From the NCBI GenBank assembly GCA_013387215.1, contig WARW01000023.1:1-45207 (forward strand): a stretch of DNA of 45,207 nt, in the 5' to 3' direction. Below are positions 33,739 to 41,362 of this stretch, in pieces. Source of the DNA: Patescibacteria group bacterium (GTDB taxonomy: Bacteria; Patescibacteriota; Microgenomatia; UBA12405). Both the position numbers and the translations under genes were made by a program. The stretch's first letter is position 1. Each line of letters starts with the position of its first letter. The notes under the pieces were generated by a model. The model saw only the letters and a program-made list of their open reading frames with translations, made no database searches and had not been told where the DNA came from.

Positions 33739-34560
33739 ATGGCACCGACTCCTTTAATTAAATTAGAAAATATCTATCTTAAAAGAGAAGACTTAAACAC
33801 AACTGGTTCGGCTAAAGACAGAGCTATGTCTCTTCAAATTGACAGTTTAATAAAAAAGGGGATTAATAAAGCTGTTTTATCAAGTACTGGCAACGCCGCT
33901 CTCTCCGCTCTATATTTTTGTCAAAAAGCCAATATTGAATTAACTCTTTTTGTCTCTCCAAAAATTAATCCTCAAAAATTAGAAGAAATAAAAAAACTTA
34001 CATCAAATATTCAATTTTCCTTAAAACCAATTAGCGATGCCATAAAGTTTTCTAAAAAAGAATCTGCTTATCTTTTGAGACAATCCACCGACCCAATCGC
34101 TTTAATTGGTTACCAATCTATTGCTAAAGAATTGCAAGAACAACTACCTCAAATAACCAGTATTTTTATTCCAGTAGGTAGTGGCACCACCTTACTTGGT
34201 ATATCAGAAGCTTTAAGTCCAAATGTAAAGATATTTGCAGTTCAATCTTCGAACAACTGTCCGATTGCCAAACTTTTCGATACAAATTTTACTCCAGAAG
34301 AAGATTCTTTAACCGATGCTATTTCCGTAAAAGTTTTGCCATTAAAAAATCAAATTATTAATGCCATTAAAAACAGTAATGGTTCCGCTTTTGTTATCCA
34401 AAATAATGAAATTGAGAGTGCACAAAAAGAACTATCCAAACACAATGTAATTACATCACCAGAAGGTGCTCTAGCTTTAGCGGGATTACACAAAGCGGTA
34501 CTCAACAATTACGATATTGGATCCTACCCAGTTGTTCTTTTAACCGGAGTCCGAAGATGA
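33739..34560 (+). CDS. fold-type II PLP enzyme (threonine synthase / TrpB-like), short
   Basis: A 273-aa enzyme of the tryptophan-synthase-beta family. The PLP lysine is in TGSAKDRAM (residues 22-30), the substrate loop in LSSTGNAALSALYF and the phosphate-binding loop in PVGSGTTLLGI. The start APTPLIKLENIYLKREDL and the sequence IALIGYQSIAKELQEQL resemble threonine synthase and threonine dehydratase-like proteins. Those are usually 320-400 aa, so this is a reduced form lacking the N-terminal extension. It overlaps the ATP-grasp gene by four bases, suggesting they act in one pathway. Beta-elimination or beta-replacement chemistry is expected; the substrate is unknown. Confidence 0.75.
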   Translation: MAPTPLIKLENIYLKREDLNTTGSAKDRAMSLQIDSLIKKGINKAVLSSTGNAALSALYFCQKANIELTLFVSPKINPQKLEEIKKLTSNIQFSLKPISDAIKFSKKESAYLLRQSTDPIALIGYQSIAKELQEQLPQITSIFIPVGSGTTLLGISEALSPNVKIFAVQSSNNCPIAKLFDTNFTPEEDSLTDAISVKVLPLKNQIINAIKNSNGSAFVIQNNEIESAQKELSKHNVITSPEGALALAGLHKAVLNNYDIGSYPVVLLTGVRR

Positions 34561-35738
34561 TTAATATCGATCTTTTTAATCAGCTAAATCAAAGCAATTA
34601 TACTTTTTACTTCTTAGTTGTAGACGAATTTTTGGATATTGAAATGTATCCTCAATTAAATAAATTTCATTTAATTTATGCCTACAAAAATGTTAAACAT
34701 CCATTGTTTAAAGCCAACAATGTTCCATATTTTTGTCTTGAAGAACAAGGTGAAATTTTATCTGAAAAAAATACTGGAAAATTATTATCTCACCCAAAAG
34801 TAATTGAATACATAAATTCTACTAAATTAGAAACAGTTCCAGCAATTATTCCTTTTAAACCATCCTCTAAAATTGATTTTATATGTCGACAAAACAATTG
34901 GATCGAAATCAGCAATCCGGGTCCTCTTAATAGATATTTAGAAGATAAAATAAAGTTTCCTGAAATTTGCGAAAAGTTTAATATACCAATTATTCCTTAT
35001 AAAATAGACACTTTTACAAAAGAAAATTTTGAGAAATACCAAAATCTTTATGACCCGCATTTAGTTATACAAACTCATTTTGGCTGGGCTGGCAACAGTA
35101 CCTTTAATGCCACTGCTTGGGTAGATATAGAAAATTTAATCCCTCAAGGAGCTATTGTTAAATACTCGCCTTATTTAAAAGGATATTCACTTTTAAACAA
35201 TTGTTGTCTAACAAAATATGGTTTAGTTCAAAGCCCTCCAGCACTTCAATATACAGGAGTCCCTCCATTTACCAATAACCCTTTTACAACCGTTGGTCGC
35301 CAATGGCCTTGTCTTGCACCCCTCCCAATTCAACAAAAAATAAGATCTATTACTGAAGACTTTGCCAAAATTTTGAAGAAACTTGAGTATAAAGGTTTTT
35401 TTGGATTAGATTTTTTTATTAGCGATCGTGAAATATATTTATTAGAATGTAATCCACGTCTTACTGCTTCTTTTGCTTTTTACACTAAAATTGAAGTAAA
35501 AGAAAATATCACTCCGCTTTTTTTTATGCACATAGCAGAATTTTTAAATTTAAATTATAAAATTGATATACAAGAAGAACAGCAGCGATTTTATAATGAA
35601 AATATAATCGGTTCCGAATTAACTCAAAAAAATTTAGATAATAACACCATAAGAAAAATTAATGATTTTATTGTTTTTTCCGAATCTATCGAACCCATAA
35701 TTATCAAGCCAAAAATAGTTAATATGTTTTCATTTTAA
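34557..35738 (+). CDS. ATP-grasp ligase of unknown substrate
   Basis: A 393-aa protein with an ATP-grasp domain in its C-terminal two thirds: LEDKIKFPEICEKFNIPIIP (entry helix), LVIQTHFGWAGNST (ATP-binding strand), and YKGFFGLDFFISDREIYLLE followed by CNPRLTASF, which holds the metal-binding E-x-N-x-R. Members join a carboxylate to an amine using ATP through an acyl phosphate. The first about 120 residues are not recognised. It is translationally coupled to the PLP enzyme and lies next to ftsW, in a place where ddl sometimes occurs, but it lacks Ddl signatures. Attachment of an amino acid to the muropeptide or to a carrier protein is inferred. Confidence 0.72.
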   Translation: MINIDLFNQLNQSNYTFYFLVVDEFLDIEMYPQLNKFHLIYAYKNVKHPLFKANNVPYFCLEEQGEILSEKNTGKLLSHPKVIEYINSTKLETVPAIIPFKPSSKIDFICRQNNWIEISNPGPLNRYLEDKIKFPEICEKFNIPIIPYKIDTFTKENFEKYQNLYDPHLVIQTHFGWAGNSTFNATAWVDIENLIPQGAIVKYSPYLKGYSLLNNCCLTKYGLVQSPPALQYTGVPPFTNNPFTTVGRQWPCLAPLPIQQKIRSITEDFAKILKKLEYKGFFGLDFFISDREIYLLECNPRLTASFAFYTKIEVKENITPLFFMHIAEFLNLNYKIDIQEEQQRFYNENIIGSELTQKNLDNNTIRKINDFIVFSESIEPIIIKPKIVNMFSF

Positions 35739-35740
35739 CT

Positions 35741-36919
35741 GTGAAGAAAAAATCAACCTTGATTTTCTATATTCTCAGTTTAATCGCTATCGGTTTGGTT
35801 TTTATTTCTATCTCTTCCTTAACCGAAGCTAACTCCACCATGGGTGACAAGTATTACTTTCTAAAAAAACAGTCTATTTGGCTTGTGATTGGATTTATTA
35901 GTTTCTATATAACTTCAAAAATTAAACTCGATACAATCAAACGTTTTTCACTACCTCTTTATATTGGAACATTAATTATTTTGGCTGTTGTTTTAATTCC
36001 TAGCATCGGGAATCAAGCACTTGGAGCTAGACGTTGGATAAGTATTGGAGGACTTGGCGGAATTCAGCCATCTGAAATTCTCAAACTAACTTCAATTATT
36101 TATTTTTCGTTTTTATTTTCCATCAAAGAAAAAAGGACTATAAAAAATTTAATAATATTTTTAGGTATTCCATTTTTACTGATCATTCTTGAACCAAACC
36201 TTAGTACTGCTATGCTGGTCTCAGCTATCGTTATTTCTATTTATTATTTATCGGGTGGAGAAATAATGCCCTTATTTACTCTCTGTTCAGTGGTAATACT
36301 ATTAAGCGTAATTTTAGTGGTTTTTTCTCCTTACAGATCAGCTCGTTTAAAAACTCTTTTAAACCCGGAACAAGGCCAAAACACTTCTTCGTATCATAGT
36401 AATCAAATAATTTTAGCCTTATCTTCCGGAGGATTATTTGGAAAAGGCTTTGCTAATTCAGATCAGAAATATCGTTTTTTACCTAAAATTTCTACCGATT
36501 CTATATTGGCAGTTATTGGAGAAGAAACAGGTTTTGTTGGTGTTACAGGAATAATATTATTGTATGTTTATTTAATTGCTTATTTAATTAAATTAAGTCA
36601 ATCCCTTAACGATAGTTTTCAATCTCTTCTGGTTGCCAGTGTCGCTTGCTGGATCGCATTCCAAAGTCTAATTAATATTTCTGCAATTGTTGCTATCATT
36701 CCTTTAACTGGAGTACCTCTGCCTTTTATTTCATATGGAGGCTCTTCTTTATTAACTTTACTAACAGCCCTCGGTTTAGTCCGTAATATCGAAAAACAAA
36801 ACAATTTATTGATATACTCTAAGAGTAATGAAAAACCCCTTACTAAAGAAAATTATCATTATCACCGGCACTCACTTAACACCGGCAGTCGAACTCATCA
36901 ATCAACTGAAAGCAGATAA
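35741..36919 (+). CDS. ftsW: septal lipid II polymerase FtsW
   Basis: SEDS-family glycosyltransferase that polymerises lipid II at the septum with FtsI. About ten transmembrane helices; conserved segments are GARRWISIGGLGGIQPSEILK (residues 86-106), EPNLSTAMLV, GEETGFVGVTGI and GVPLPFISYGGSSLLTLL. Start is GTG at 35741, two bases after the ATP-grasp stop, since the first helix follows directly. The C-terminal about 31 codons run in another frame inside murG (92-base overlap) and have no hydrophobic character. Confidence 0.95.
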   Translation: MKKKSTLIFYILSLIAIGLVFISISSLTEANSTMGDKYYFLKKQSIWLVIGFISFYITSKIKLDTIKRFSLPLYIGTLIILAVVLIPSIGNQALGARRWISIGGLGGIQPSEILKLTSIIYFSFLFSIKEKRTIKNLIIFLGIPFLLIILEPNLSTAMLVSAIVISIYYLSGGEIMPLFTLCSVVILLSVILVVFSPYRSARLKTLLNPEQGQNTSSYHSNQIILALSSGGLFGKGFANSDQKYRFLPKISTDSILAVIGEETGFVGVTGIILLYVYLIAYLIKLSQSLNDSFQSLLVASVACWIAFQSLINISAIVAIIPLTGVPLPFISYGGSSLLTLLTALGLVRNIEKQNNLLIYSKSNEKPLTKENYHYHRHSLNTGSRTHQSTESR

Positions 36920-37934
36920 AAATTCTGATTGGGATATTCACTACATTGGCCGACGTTTCAACTCAAGTGTTGATGATACTCCTTCTATCGAATCTCAAAT
37001 AATTCCAAAGCTTGATGTAAAATTTTATCCGATTGACTGTGGCAAATACGATCGTAAATGGTTGCCAAACACTATCAAAGGCATTCCTCAAACTATTAAG
37101 GGTTTATTTAATGCTTTTAATTTAGTCAGAAAAATTAAACCAAATATTGTCGTATCTTTTGGTGGGTATGTTTCTGTTCCTGTCGTAATAAGCAGTTGGT
37201 TTACAAAAACTCCATCAATTACTCACGAACAGACTTTAACTAATAGTTTAACCACAAAGATCAACAGTTATTTCGTCTCTAAAGTTGCCCTTTCATTTAA
37301 TAATCCTGATCAAATAAAATTATTGCCGTCAAAAAAAGTAGTCATTACTGGAAATCTATTAAGAGCTGATATTTACAAGTCAGAATCAAAACACTTTAAA
37401 AAACTTATTGATCTAAAAAAACATCCTTCAATCATTTATATAACAGCAGGCAATCAAGGTTCACATATTATTAACACCACTATTAAATCCGTTTTGAAAG
37501 ATTTAAAAGATTTTGTAGTTATTCACCAAACTGGACAAGCTGAATTTCCTGAATATAAATCTCTATCTGAAAAATACAAAAATTATTATCCGTTCGAATA
37601 CATAAACTTATCCGATATTGGTTGGATTTTTAATAATTCAAAAATTATTATTAGTCGTTCTGGTGCAAACACTTCTCAAGAAATCGTCAGTTTAAACAAA
37701 AATTCAATTCTTATTCCTCTCCCAAAAAGCCAACAAAACGAACAAGAATTAAACGCCTTTTGGGTTAAAAAACAACTTCCTCAAAACACTATTGTTATTT
37801 CCCAAGAAACATTAACACCAGAATTGTTACTTGAAAACATTAATAAATTCAACAAAATTTCTAGTCCATCTATAAAAAATATAAATAATTCTACAAATTT
37901 AAATTTATTAAAGCTCATAAATGAAACTAATTAA
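36828..37934 (+). CDS. murG: UDP-GlcNAc:lipid I N-acetylglucosaminyltransferase
   Basis: Makes lipid II at the inner membrane face. A 368-aa GT-B protein (GT28) with VSFGGYVSVPVVIS, ITHEQTLTNSLTTKI (the HEQN-like segment), VITGNLLRADI, HQTGQAEFP and the UDP-GlcNAc motif SRSGANTSQEIVSLNKNSILIPLP. The first glycine loop, GGTGGHxxPA in most MurG, is reduced to TGTHLTPA. It starts within ftsW with a 92-base overlap; a later start would remove the first beta strand, so ATG 36828 is kept. It overlaps the ftsQ-like gene by 14 bases. Confidence 0.93.
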   Translation: MKNPLLKKIIIITGTHLTPAVELINQLKADKNSDWDIHYIGRRFNSSVDDTPSIESQIIPKLDVKFYPIDCGKYDRKWLPNTIKGIPQTIKGLFNAFNLVRKIKPNIVVSFGGYVSVPVVISSWFTKTPSITHEQTLTNSLTTKINSYFVSKVALSFNNPDQIKLLPSKKVVITGNLLRADIYKSESKHFKKLIDLKKHPSIIYITAGNQGSHIINTTIKSVLKDLKDFVVIHQTGQAEFPEYKSLSEKYKNYYPFEYINLSDIGWIFNNSKIIISRSGANTSQEIVSLNKNSILIPLPKSQQNEQELNAFWVKKQLPQNTIVISQETLTPELLLENINKFNKISSPSIKNINNSTNLNLLKLINETN

Positions 37935-38313
37935 GTTTCTTCCTTTTTTAGTTTTAGTAATTTGCTTTTCTAGTTTATATTTATCTACAAAAATCCATCA
38001 CATCGATAAGCAGCAAATTGACCCAATCTCAGAAAAAAATAATTTCATCTTTCAACTAGCTCAATCGCTTGATGTCGCCCACTTCAAATACAGCAATTTC
38101 AATTTGGAGGATTTTCAAAACCAAGTAGAATTTACTATAATTAAAAGTGACAACCCAACACCTTCTTTAATTACATTATCAACAAAAAAAGATGCTGCTT
38201 GGCAAGTTGCTACATTACAACAAGTTTTTGATACATCTAAAAACAAAGGTAAATATGTTAAATTTATTGATCTAAGTATTGAACATCCATATGCAACATT
38301 CCAAAATAATTAG
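37921..38313 (+). CDS. minimal FtsQ/DivIB-like protein
   Basis: A 130-aa bitopic membrane protein: transmembrane helix at residues 6-24 and an outer part of about 105 residues. Its C-terminus has VATLQQVFDTSKNKGKYVKF and IDLSIEHPYATFQNN, similar in character to the end of FtsQ/DivIB beta-domains. The position between murG and ftsA is that of ftsQ. FtsQ is normally 220-280 aa with a POTRA domain, so this would be a strongly reduced version. The assignment rests on position and topology and is not certain. It overlaps ftsA. Confidence 0.6.
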   Translation: MKLIKFLPFLVLVICFSSLYLSTKIHHIDKQQIDPISEKNNFIFQLAQSLDVAHFKYSNFNLEDFQNQVEFTIIKSDNPTPSLITLSTKKDAAWQVATLQQVFDTSKNKGKYVKFIDLSIEHPYATFQNN

Positions 38314-39538
38314 CGGCATCGACATCGGAACATCCAAAGTAACCACTATTATCGGTCAATATCTTGAGGCTGAAGATAGATATAACATTATTGCAGTTTC
38401 CTCAATACCATCCCTTGGTTTTCGAAAAGGACAAATAATTAATTTAGAACAAGCAGCTAAAACTATTACTCAAAGCATAGAATCTGCCGAAAGAATGGCT
38501 GGTTTTCAAATCAACAGTGCCACCGTTTCTATTGCCGCTCCACATATTGAATCTATAAATTCTCAAGGTGTTGTCGCTATAAGTAATCCCAATGGTGAAA
38601 TCGAGTCTACTGATATTACTCGAGTCATCGAAGCTGCCAAAGCTGTTTCAATACCTGCTGGAAAAGAGATAATCCACATCATTCCAAGAAAATTTACAGT
38701 TGACGGCCAAGACGGTGTCATTGATCCAGTTGGAATGAATGGAATTAGGCTTGAAGTTGAAGCCCACATCATTCTGGCCTCTAGTCCTGCTTTAAAAAAT
38801 CTTCGTAAATGTTTAGAAGATATTGGAATACACATTGACTCAATAATTTATTCCGGTCTTTGTACTGCCAAGGCCGCTCTAACAGATACTGAAAAAGAAC
38901 TTGGTGTCGCTCTAATCGATGTTGGCGGTAGCGTCACCACCTTAACAATATTCAATGAAGGCTCTCCAATTTATTCTTCAGTTATTCCGATTGGTGCCAA
39001 TAATGTTACCAATGATTTAGCTATCGGTTTGAGATTTTCTATTGAAGATGCTGAAAAAATTAAAGTAAAACTTAGTAAAATTTCAGAAAGTAAAAAATTT
39101 GAAGACGAAATTGATTTGTCACATTTCGGTATCGCCAATGATGATAAAAGAAAAATTTCTTTGCAAACCGCTACTAATGGAATTATTAAACCAAGACTCG
39201 AAGAAATATTTTCCATAATTTACACCCAAATTGAATCAAGTGGATTTAATCGAATTATTCCAGCAGGAGTAGTATTAACAGGCGGTGGTTCTCAGACAGT
39301 TAATGTCAAAGATATTTGCAATAAAACTATTCCATTACCACTTCGTATTGCCGGACCTCCAAAAGTTGGTGGCATTGTGGATGATATACTTAATCCTGCT
39401 TATACTAGTTCAGTTGGCTTATTGATGTTTAACAAAGACACTAAAAAAACTATTAGTACTAACAATAAAAAATCCAAGTCACCTGTTGGTGGCATTATTA
39501 ATCGTATTAAAGTTCTAATCGAACCTTTATTGCCCTAA
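38291..39538 (+). CDS. ftsA: cell division protein FtsA
   Basis: Actin-like ATPase that tethers FtsZ to the membrane. Phosphate-1 motif SGIDIGTSKVTTIIG at the N-terminus, phosphate-2 LGVALIDVGGSVTTLTIF (about 198-215), adenosine motif PAGVVLTGGGSQTVNV, and an amphipathic C-terminal membrane-binding helix VGGIINRIKVLIEPLL. The ATG at 38291 is preferred over an in-frame TTG at 38279, since the conserved region begins six residues in. It overlaps the ftsQ-like gene by 23 bases; ftsZ follows after six. Confidence 0.95.
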   Translation: MQHSKIISGIDIGTSKVTTIIGQYLEAEDRYNIIAVSSIPSLGFRKGQIINLEQAAKTITQSIESAERMAGFQINSATVSIAAPHIESINSQGVVAISNPNGEIESTDITRVIEAAKAVSIPAGKEIIHIIPRKFTVDGQDGVIDPVGMNGIRLEVEAHIILASSPALKNLRKCLEDIGIHIDSIIYSGLCTAKAALTDTEKELGVALIDVGGSVTTLTIFNEGSPIYSSVIPIGANNVTNDLAIGLRFSIEDAEKIKVKLSKISESKKFEDEIDLSHFGIANDDKRKISLQTATNGIIKPRLEEIFSIIYTQIESSGFNRIIPAGVVLTGGGSQTVNVKDICNKTIPLPLRIAGPPKVGGIVDDILNPAYTSSVGLLMFNKDTKKTISTNNKKSKSPVGGIINRIKVLIEPLLP

Positions 39539-39544
39539 ATTTCT

Positions 39545-40732
39545 ATGGGATTAATCAAAACACTTACTGGGCAATTTGCCAAAATTAAAGTAATCGGAGT
39601 TGGTGGAGGAGGCAGTAATGCTGTTAACTCCATGATTTCAGAAGATTGTATTAAAGGTGTTGATTTTATCGCTGTTAATACCGATTCACAGGCATTATTG
39701 AATTCACTTGCTCCAGTCAAAATCCAAATTGGCGAAAAATTAACTAAAGGATTAGGTGCAGGTGGTAATCCTCAAATGGGTTTAAAAGCCGCTGAAGAGT
39801 CTCGTGAAAGAATTAAAGAAGTTCTCGAAGGAACTGATATGGTTTTTATAACCTGCGGCATGGGAGGCGGTACTGGTACAGGTGCAGCTCCAATTATTGC
39901 TCAAATTGCCAAAAAAGAACTGGGGATTTTAACCATTGCTGTCGTCACTAAACCATTCTTTTTTGAAGGCACCAGAAGAATGACCAACGCCGAAGAAGGT
40001 ATTTCTCAGCTTCGCGAAAATGTTGATACTCTCATCGTCATTCCAAATCAAAAAGTTATGGAAGTAGTTAATAATAAAGCTACTTTAATTGAAGCTTTTA
40101 AAATTGCCGATTCAGTTCTCACTAAAGGAACCAAAGCTATTGCTGATTTAATTACTACTCCAGGTTTAATAAATCTCGATTTTGCCGATATCAAGTCTAT
40201 TATGAGCAATGCAGGATCTGCTCTTATGGGAACAGGTGAAGCAGAAGGTGAAGATCGAGCCAGAATGGCTGTCGAATCTGCCATTGATTCACCAATTGTT
40301 GAAGTAAATATTGAAGGGGCTAGGGGAGTTCTGATCAATATTACCGGCGGACCAGATTTAACCATGTCTGAAATTGAAGAAGCTGCTAAGGCTATTACTG
40401 AACGAACATCTCCCGATGCCAATATTATTTTTGGCGCTACTATTGATGAAGAACTTAAAGGTAAAATTAAAATTTCTGTTATTGCCACTGGTTTCGACTT
40501 ATCAAGATCACATCTTTACCAATCGATGAAAAAAACAGCACCGATTAGTGCTCCAACAACTCATTCTCAAGCTGTTCAAAGCCAGCCCATTTCTCAACCA
40601 AAATTAAACGAAGAACCAAAAACACTTGATGATAGTCAAATCCATAAAATGTTAGGGGATCAAGACCTTCCTATAGGTATCGATATTGTTGATGAATTTG
40701 ATATCCCGGCTTTCTTAAGAAAAAATAAATAA
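39545..40732 (+). CDS. ftsZ: cell division protein FtsZ
   Basis: Tubulin-like GTPase that forms the Z-ring. N-terminal [14 protein letters not shown], tubulin signature [41 protein letters not shown] and the T7 loop [21 protein letters not shown] are all present. A variable linker (about 325-375) is followed by the conserved C-terminal peptide [13 protein letters not shown] that binds FtsA. Length 395 aa is normal. It is the last gene of the dcw run; an inverted repeat lies 17 bases after the stop. Confidence 0.98.
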   Translation: MGLIKTLTGQFAKIKVIGVGGGGSNAVNSMISEDCIKGVDFIAVNTDSQALLNSLAPVKIQIGEKLTKGLGAGGNPQMGLKAAEESRERIKEVLEGTDMVFITCGMGGGTGTGAAPIIAQIAKKELGILTIAVVTKPFFFEGTRRMTNAEEGISQLRENVDTLIVIPNQKVMEVVNNKATLIEAFKIADSVLTKGTKAIADLITTPGLINLDFADIKSIMSNAGSALMGTGEAEGEDRARMAVESAIDSPIVEVNIEGARGVLINITGGPDLTMSEIEEAAKAITERTSPDANIIFGATIDEELKGKIKISVIATGFDLSRSHLYQSMKKTAPISAPTTHSQAVQSQPISQPKLNEEPKTLDDSQIHKMLGDQDLPIGIDIVDEFDIPAFLRKNK

Positions 40733-40748
40733 ATTTTTCTCAAAAAAA

Positions 40749-40790
40749 ATACCGGTAATTTATCACATTGCTGCGTAAACCCACCGGTAT
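40749..40790. repeat. 8-bp inverted repeat downstream of ftsZ
   Basis: ATACCGGT (40749-40756) and ACCGGTAT (40783-40790) are perfect complements separated by 26 bases. The core ACCGGT is itself a palindrome, so the site is also a direct repeat. It could be the 3'-end hairpin of the ftsZ transcript or a binding site; no U-run follows. Confidence 0.5.
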
Positions 40791-40853
40791 ATTATCTAAA
40801 TAGTCGTTCTTTTGTAATAAATATTCAATGCATAATATTGAAAAATATTTTAA

Positions 40854-41078
40854 TTAAGAACGAAAAACACTAAAACCAAACAAAACAATCATCAAAATTC
40901 CCAACACTAAGAAACAGACACTAAAAAACAAACACACATTCGAAAGAACTATCCATTTTCCTAGTCCATAATAAGAACTGTTGAGCCGTAAAGTACATTT
41001 ATTCTTTGATTTCCGTAGTAAAAATGACGCTGATATGAAAATGATAAATAAAATAATTAGGTAAATTTGGTTCCACAT
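40854..41078 (-). CDS. small two-helix membrane protein, function unknown
   Basis: A 74-aa protein on the minus strand between ftsZ and the ileS leader. It has two hydrophobic segments (residues 5-20 and about 45-68), joined by a basic loop KSKNKCTLRLNSSYYGLGKW. The ATG at 41078 is supported by a Shine-Dalgarno-like GAGGTGG ending six bases upstream, stronger than for most genes here; an in-frame GTG three codons earlier overlaps this site. I do not recognise the family. A toxin-like or accessory membrane peptide is possible, but there is nothing to support a specific role. Confidence 0.5.
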   Translation of the reverse strand: MWNQIYLIILFIIFISASFLLRKSKNKCTLRLNSSYYGLGKWIVLSNVCLFFSVCFLVLGILMIVLFGFSVFRS

Positions 41079-41182
41079 TTTTGCCACCTCTTTCCAATAT
41101 TTTAATGTTCCAGACTATTCAGCCACCATCTTACTATTGAAACCCGACAAAATCAATGAGCACTATTTAAAAACAATGGAAG

Positions 41183-41188
41183 TATAGT
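41183..41188 (+). promoter_or_regulatory. -10 element ahead of the ileS leader peptide
   Basis: TATAGT 5 bases before the leader-peptide ATG at 41194. TATAAT at 41188-41193 is the alternative but would start transcription within the peptide. GGAAG at 41178-41182 could be a weak Shine-Dalgarno if transcription begins further upstream. Confidence 0.4.
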
Positions 41189-41193
41189 ATAAT

Positions 41194-41238
41194 ATGCCAT
41201 CAGTGAAAAATAATAAAAACATAATTATTATTAGCTAG
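41194..41238 (+). CDS. 14-residue leader peptide with four consecutive Ile codons (ileS attenuator)
   Basis: ATG at 41194 opens a frame reading M-P-S-V-K-N-N-K-N-I-I-I-I-S with TAG at 41236-41238. The four isoleucine codons (ATA, ATT, ATT, ATT, 41221-41232) sit right before the stop and before two RNA hairpins, and the next gene encodes isoleucyl-tRNA synthetase. This is the classical layout of a transcription attenuator in which ribosome stalling on Ile codons senses Ile-tRNA shortage. The peptide and hairpins are read directly from the sequence; the regulatory function is inferred. Confidence 0.6.
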   Translation: MPSVKNNKNIIIIS

Positions 41239-41269
41239 CCACTCTCCGTACACATTCGGAGCCAGTGGC
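41238..41269 (+). promoter_or_regulatory. hairpin 1 of the ileS leader
   Basis: GCCACT (41238-41243) pairs with AGTGGC (41264-41269) and CTCCG (41244-41248) with CGGAG (41257-41261), an 11-bp stem with a two-base bulge and loop TACACATT. It begins at the last base of the leader-peptide stop codon, so a ribosome stalled on the Ile codons would block its 5' arm. A freed TTCGGAG (41255-41261) could pair with TTCCAA (41282-41287) of the terminator, as an antiterminator, but that pairing is weak. Confidence 0.6.
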
Positions 41270-41274
41270 ATTTC

Positions 41275-41301
41275 AAAATCCTTCCAAGCGAAGGATTTTT
41301 T
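41275..41301 (+). terminator. intrinsic terminator in the ileS leader
   Basis: A 10-bp stem AAAATCCTTC (41275-41284) with GAAGGATTTT (41290-41299), loop CAAGC, followed by further T residues. It lies about 60 bases before ileS, on the same strand, after the Ile-rich leader peptide, and would stop transcription before ileS. Confidence 0.8.
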
Positions 41302-41362
41302 GTTATTTAATAGTTTGTATGTTTTTATAATATAATTTAATATTCTAAAATTTAATAAAATA

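Noticed and set aside
34557-35738. Assignment of the ATP-grasp enzyme as D-Ala-D-Ala ligase
   Set aside because: Lacks the Ddl N-terminal and serine-loop signatures; only the general ATP-grasp E-x-N-x-R end is shared.
40048-40488. 146-codon minus-strand frame inside ftsZ
   Set aside because: Shadow of the conserved FtsZ frame; translation is unlike a natural protein.
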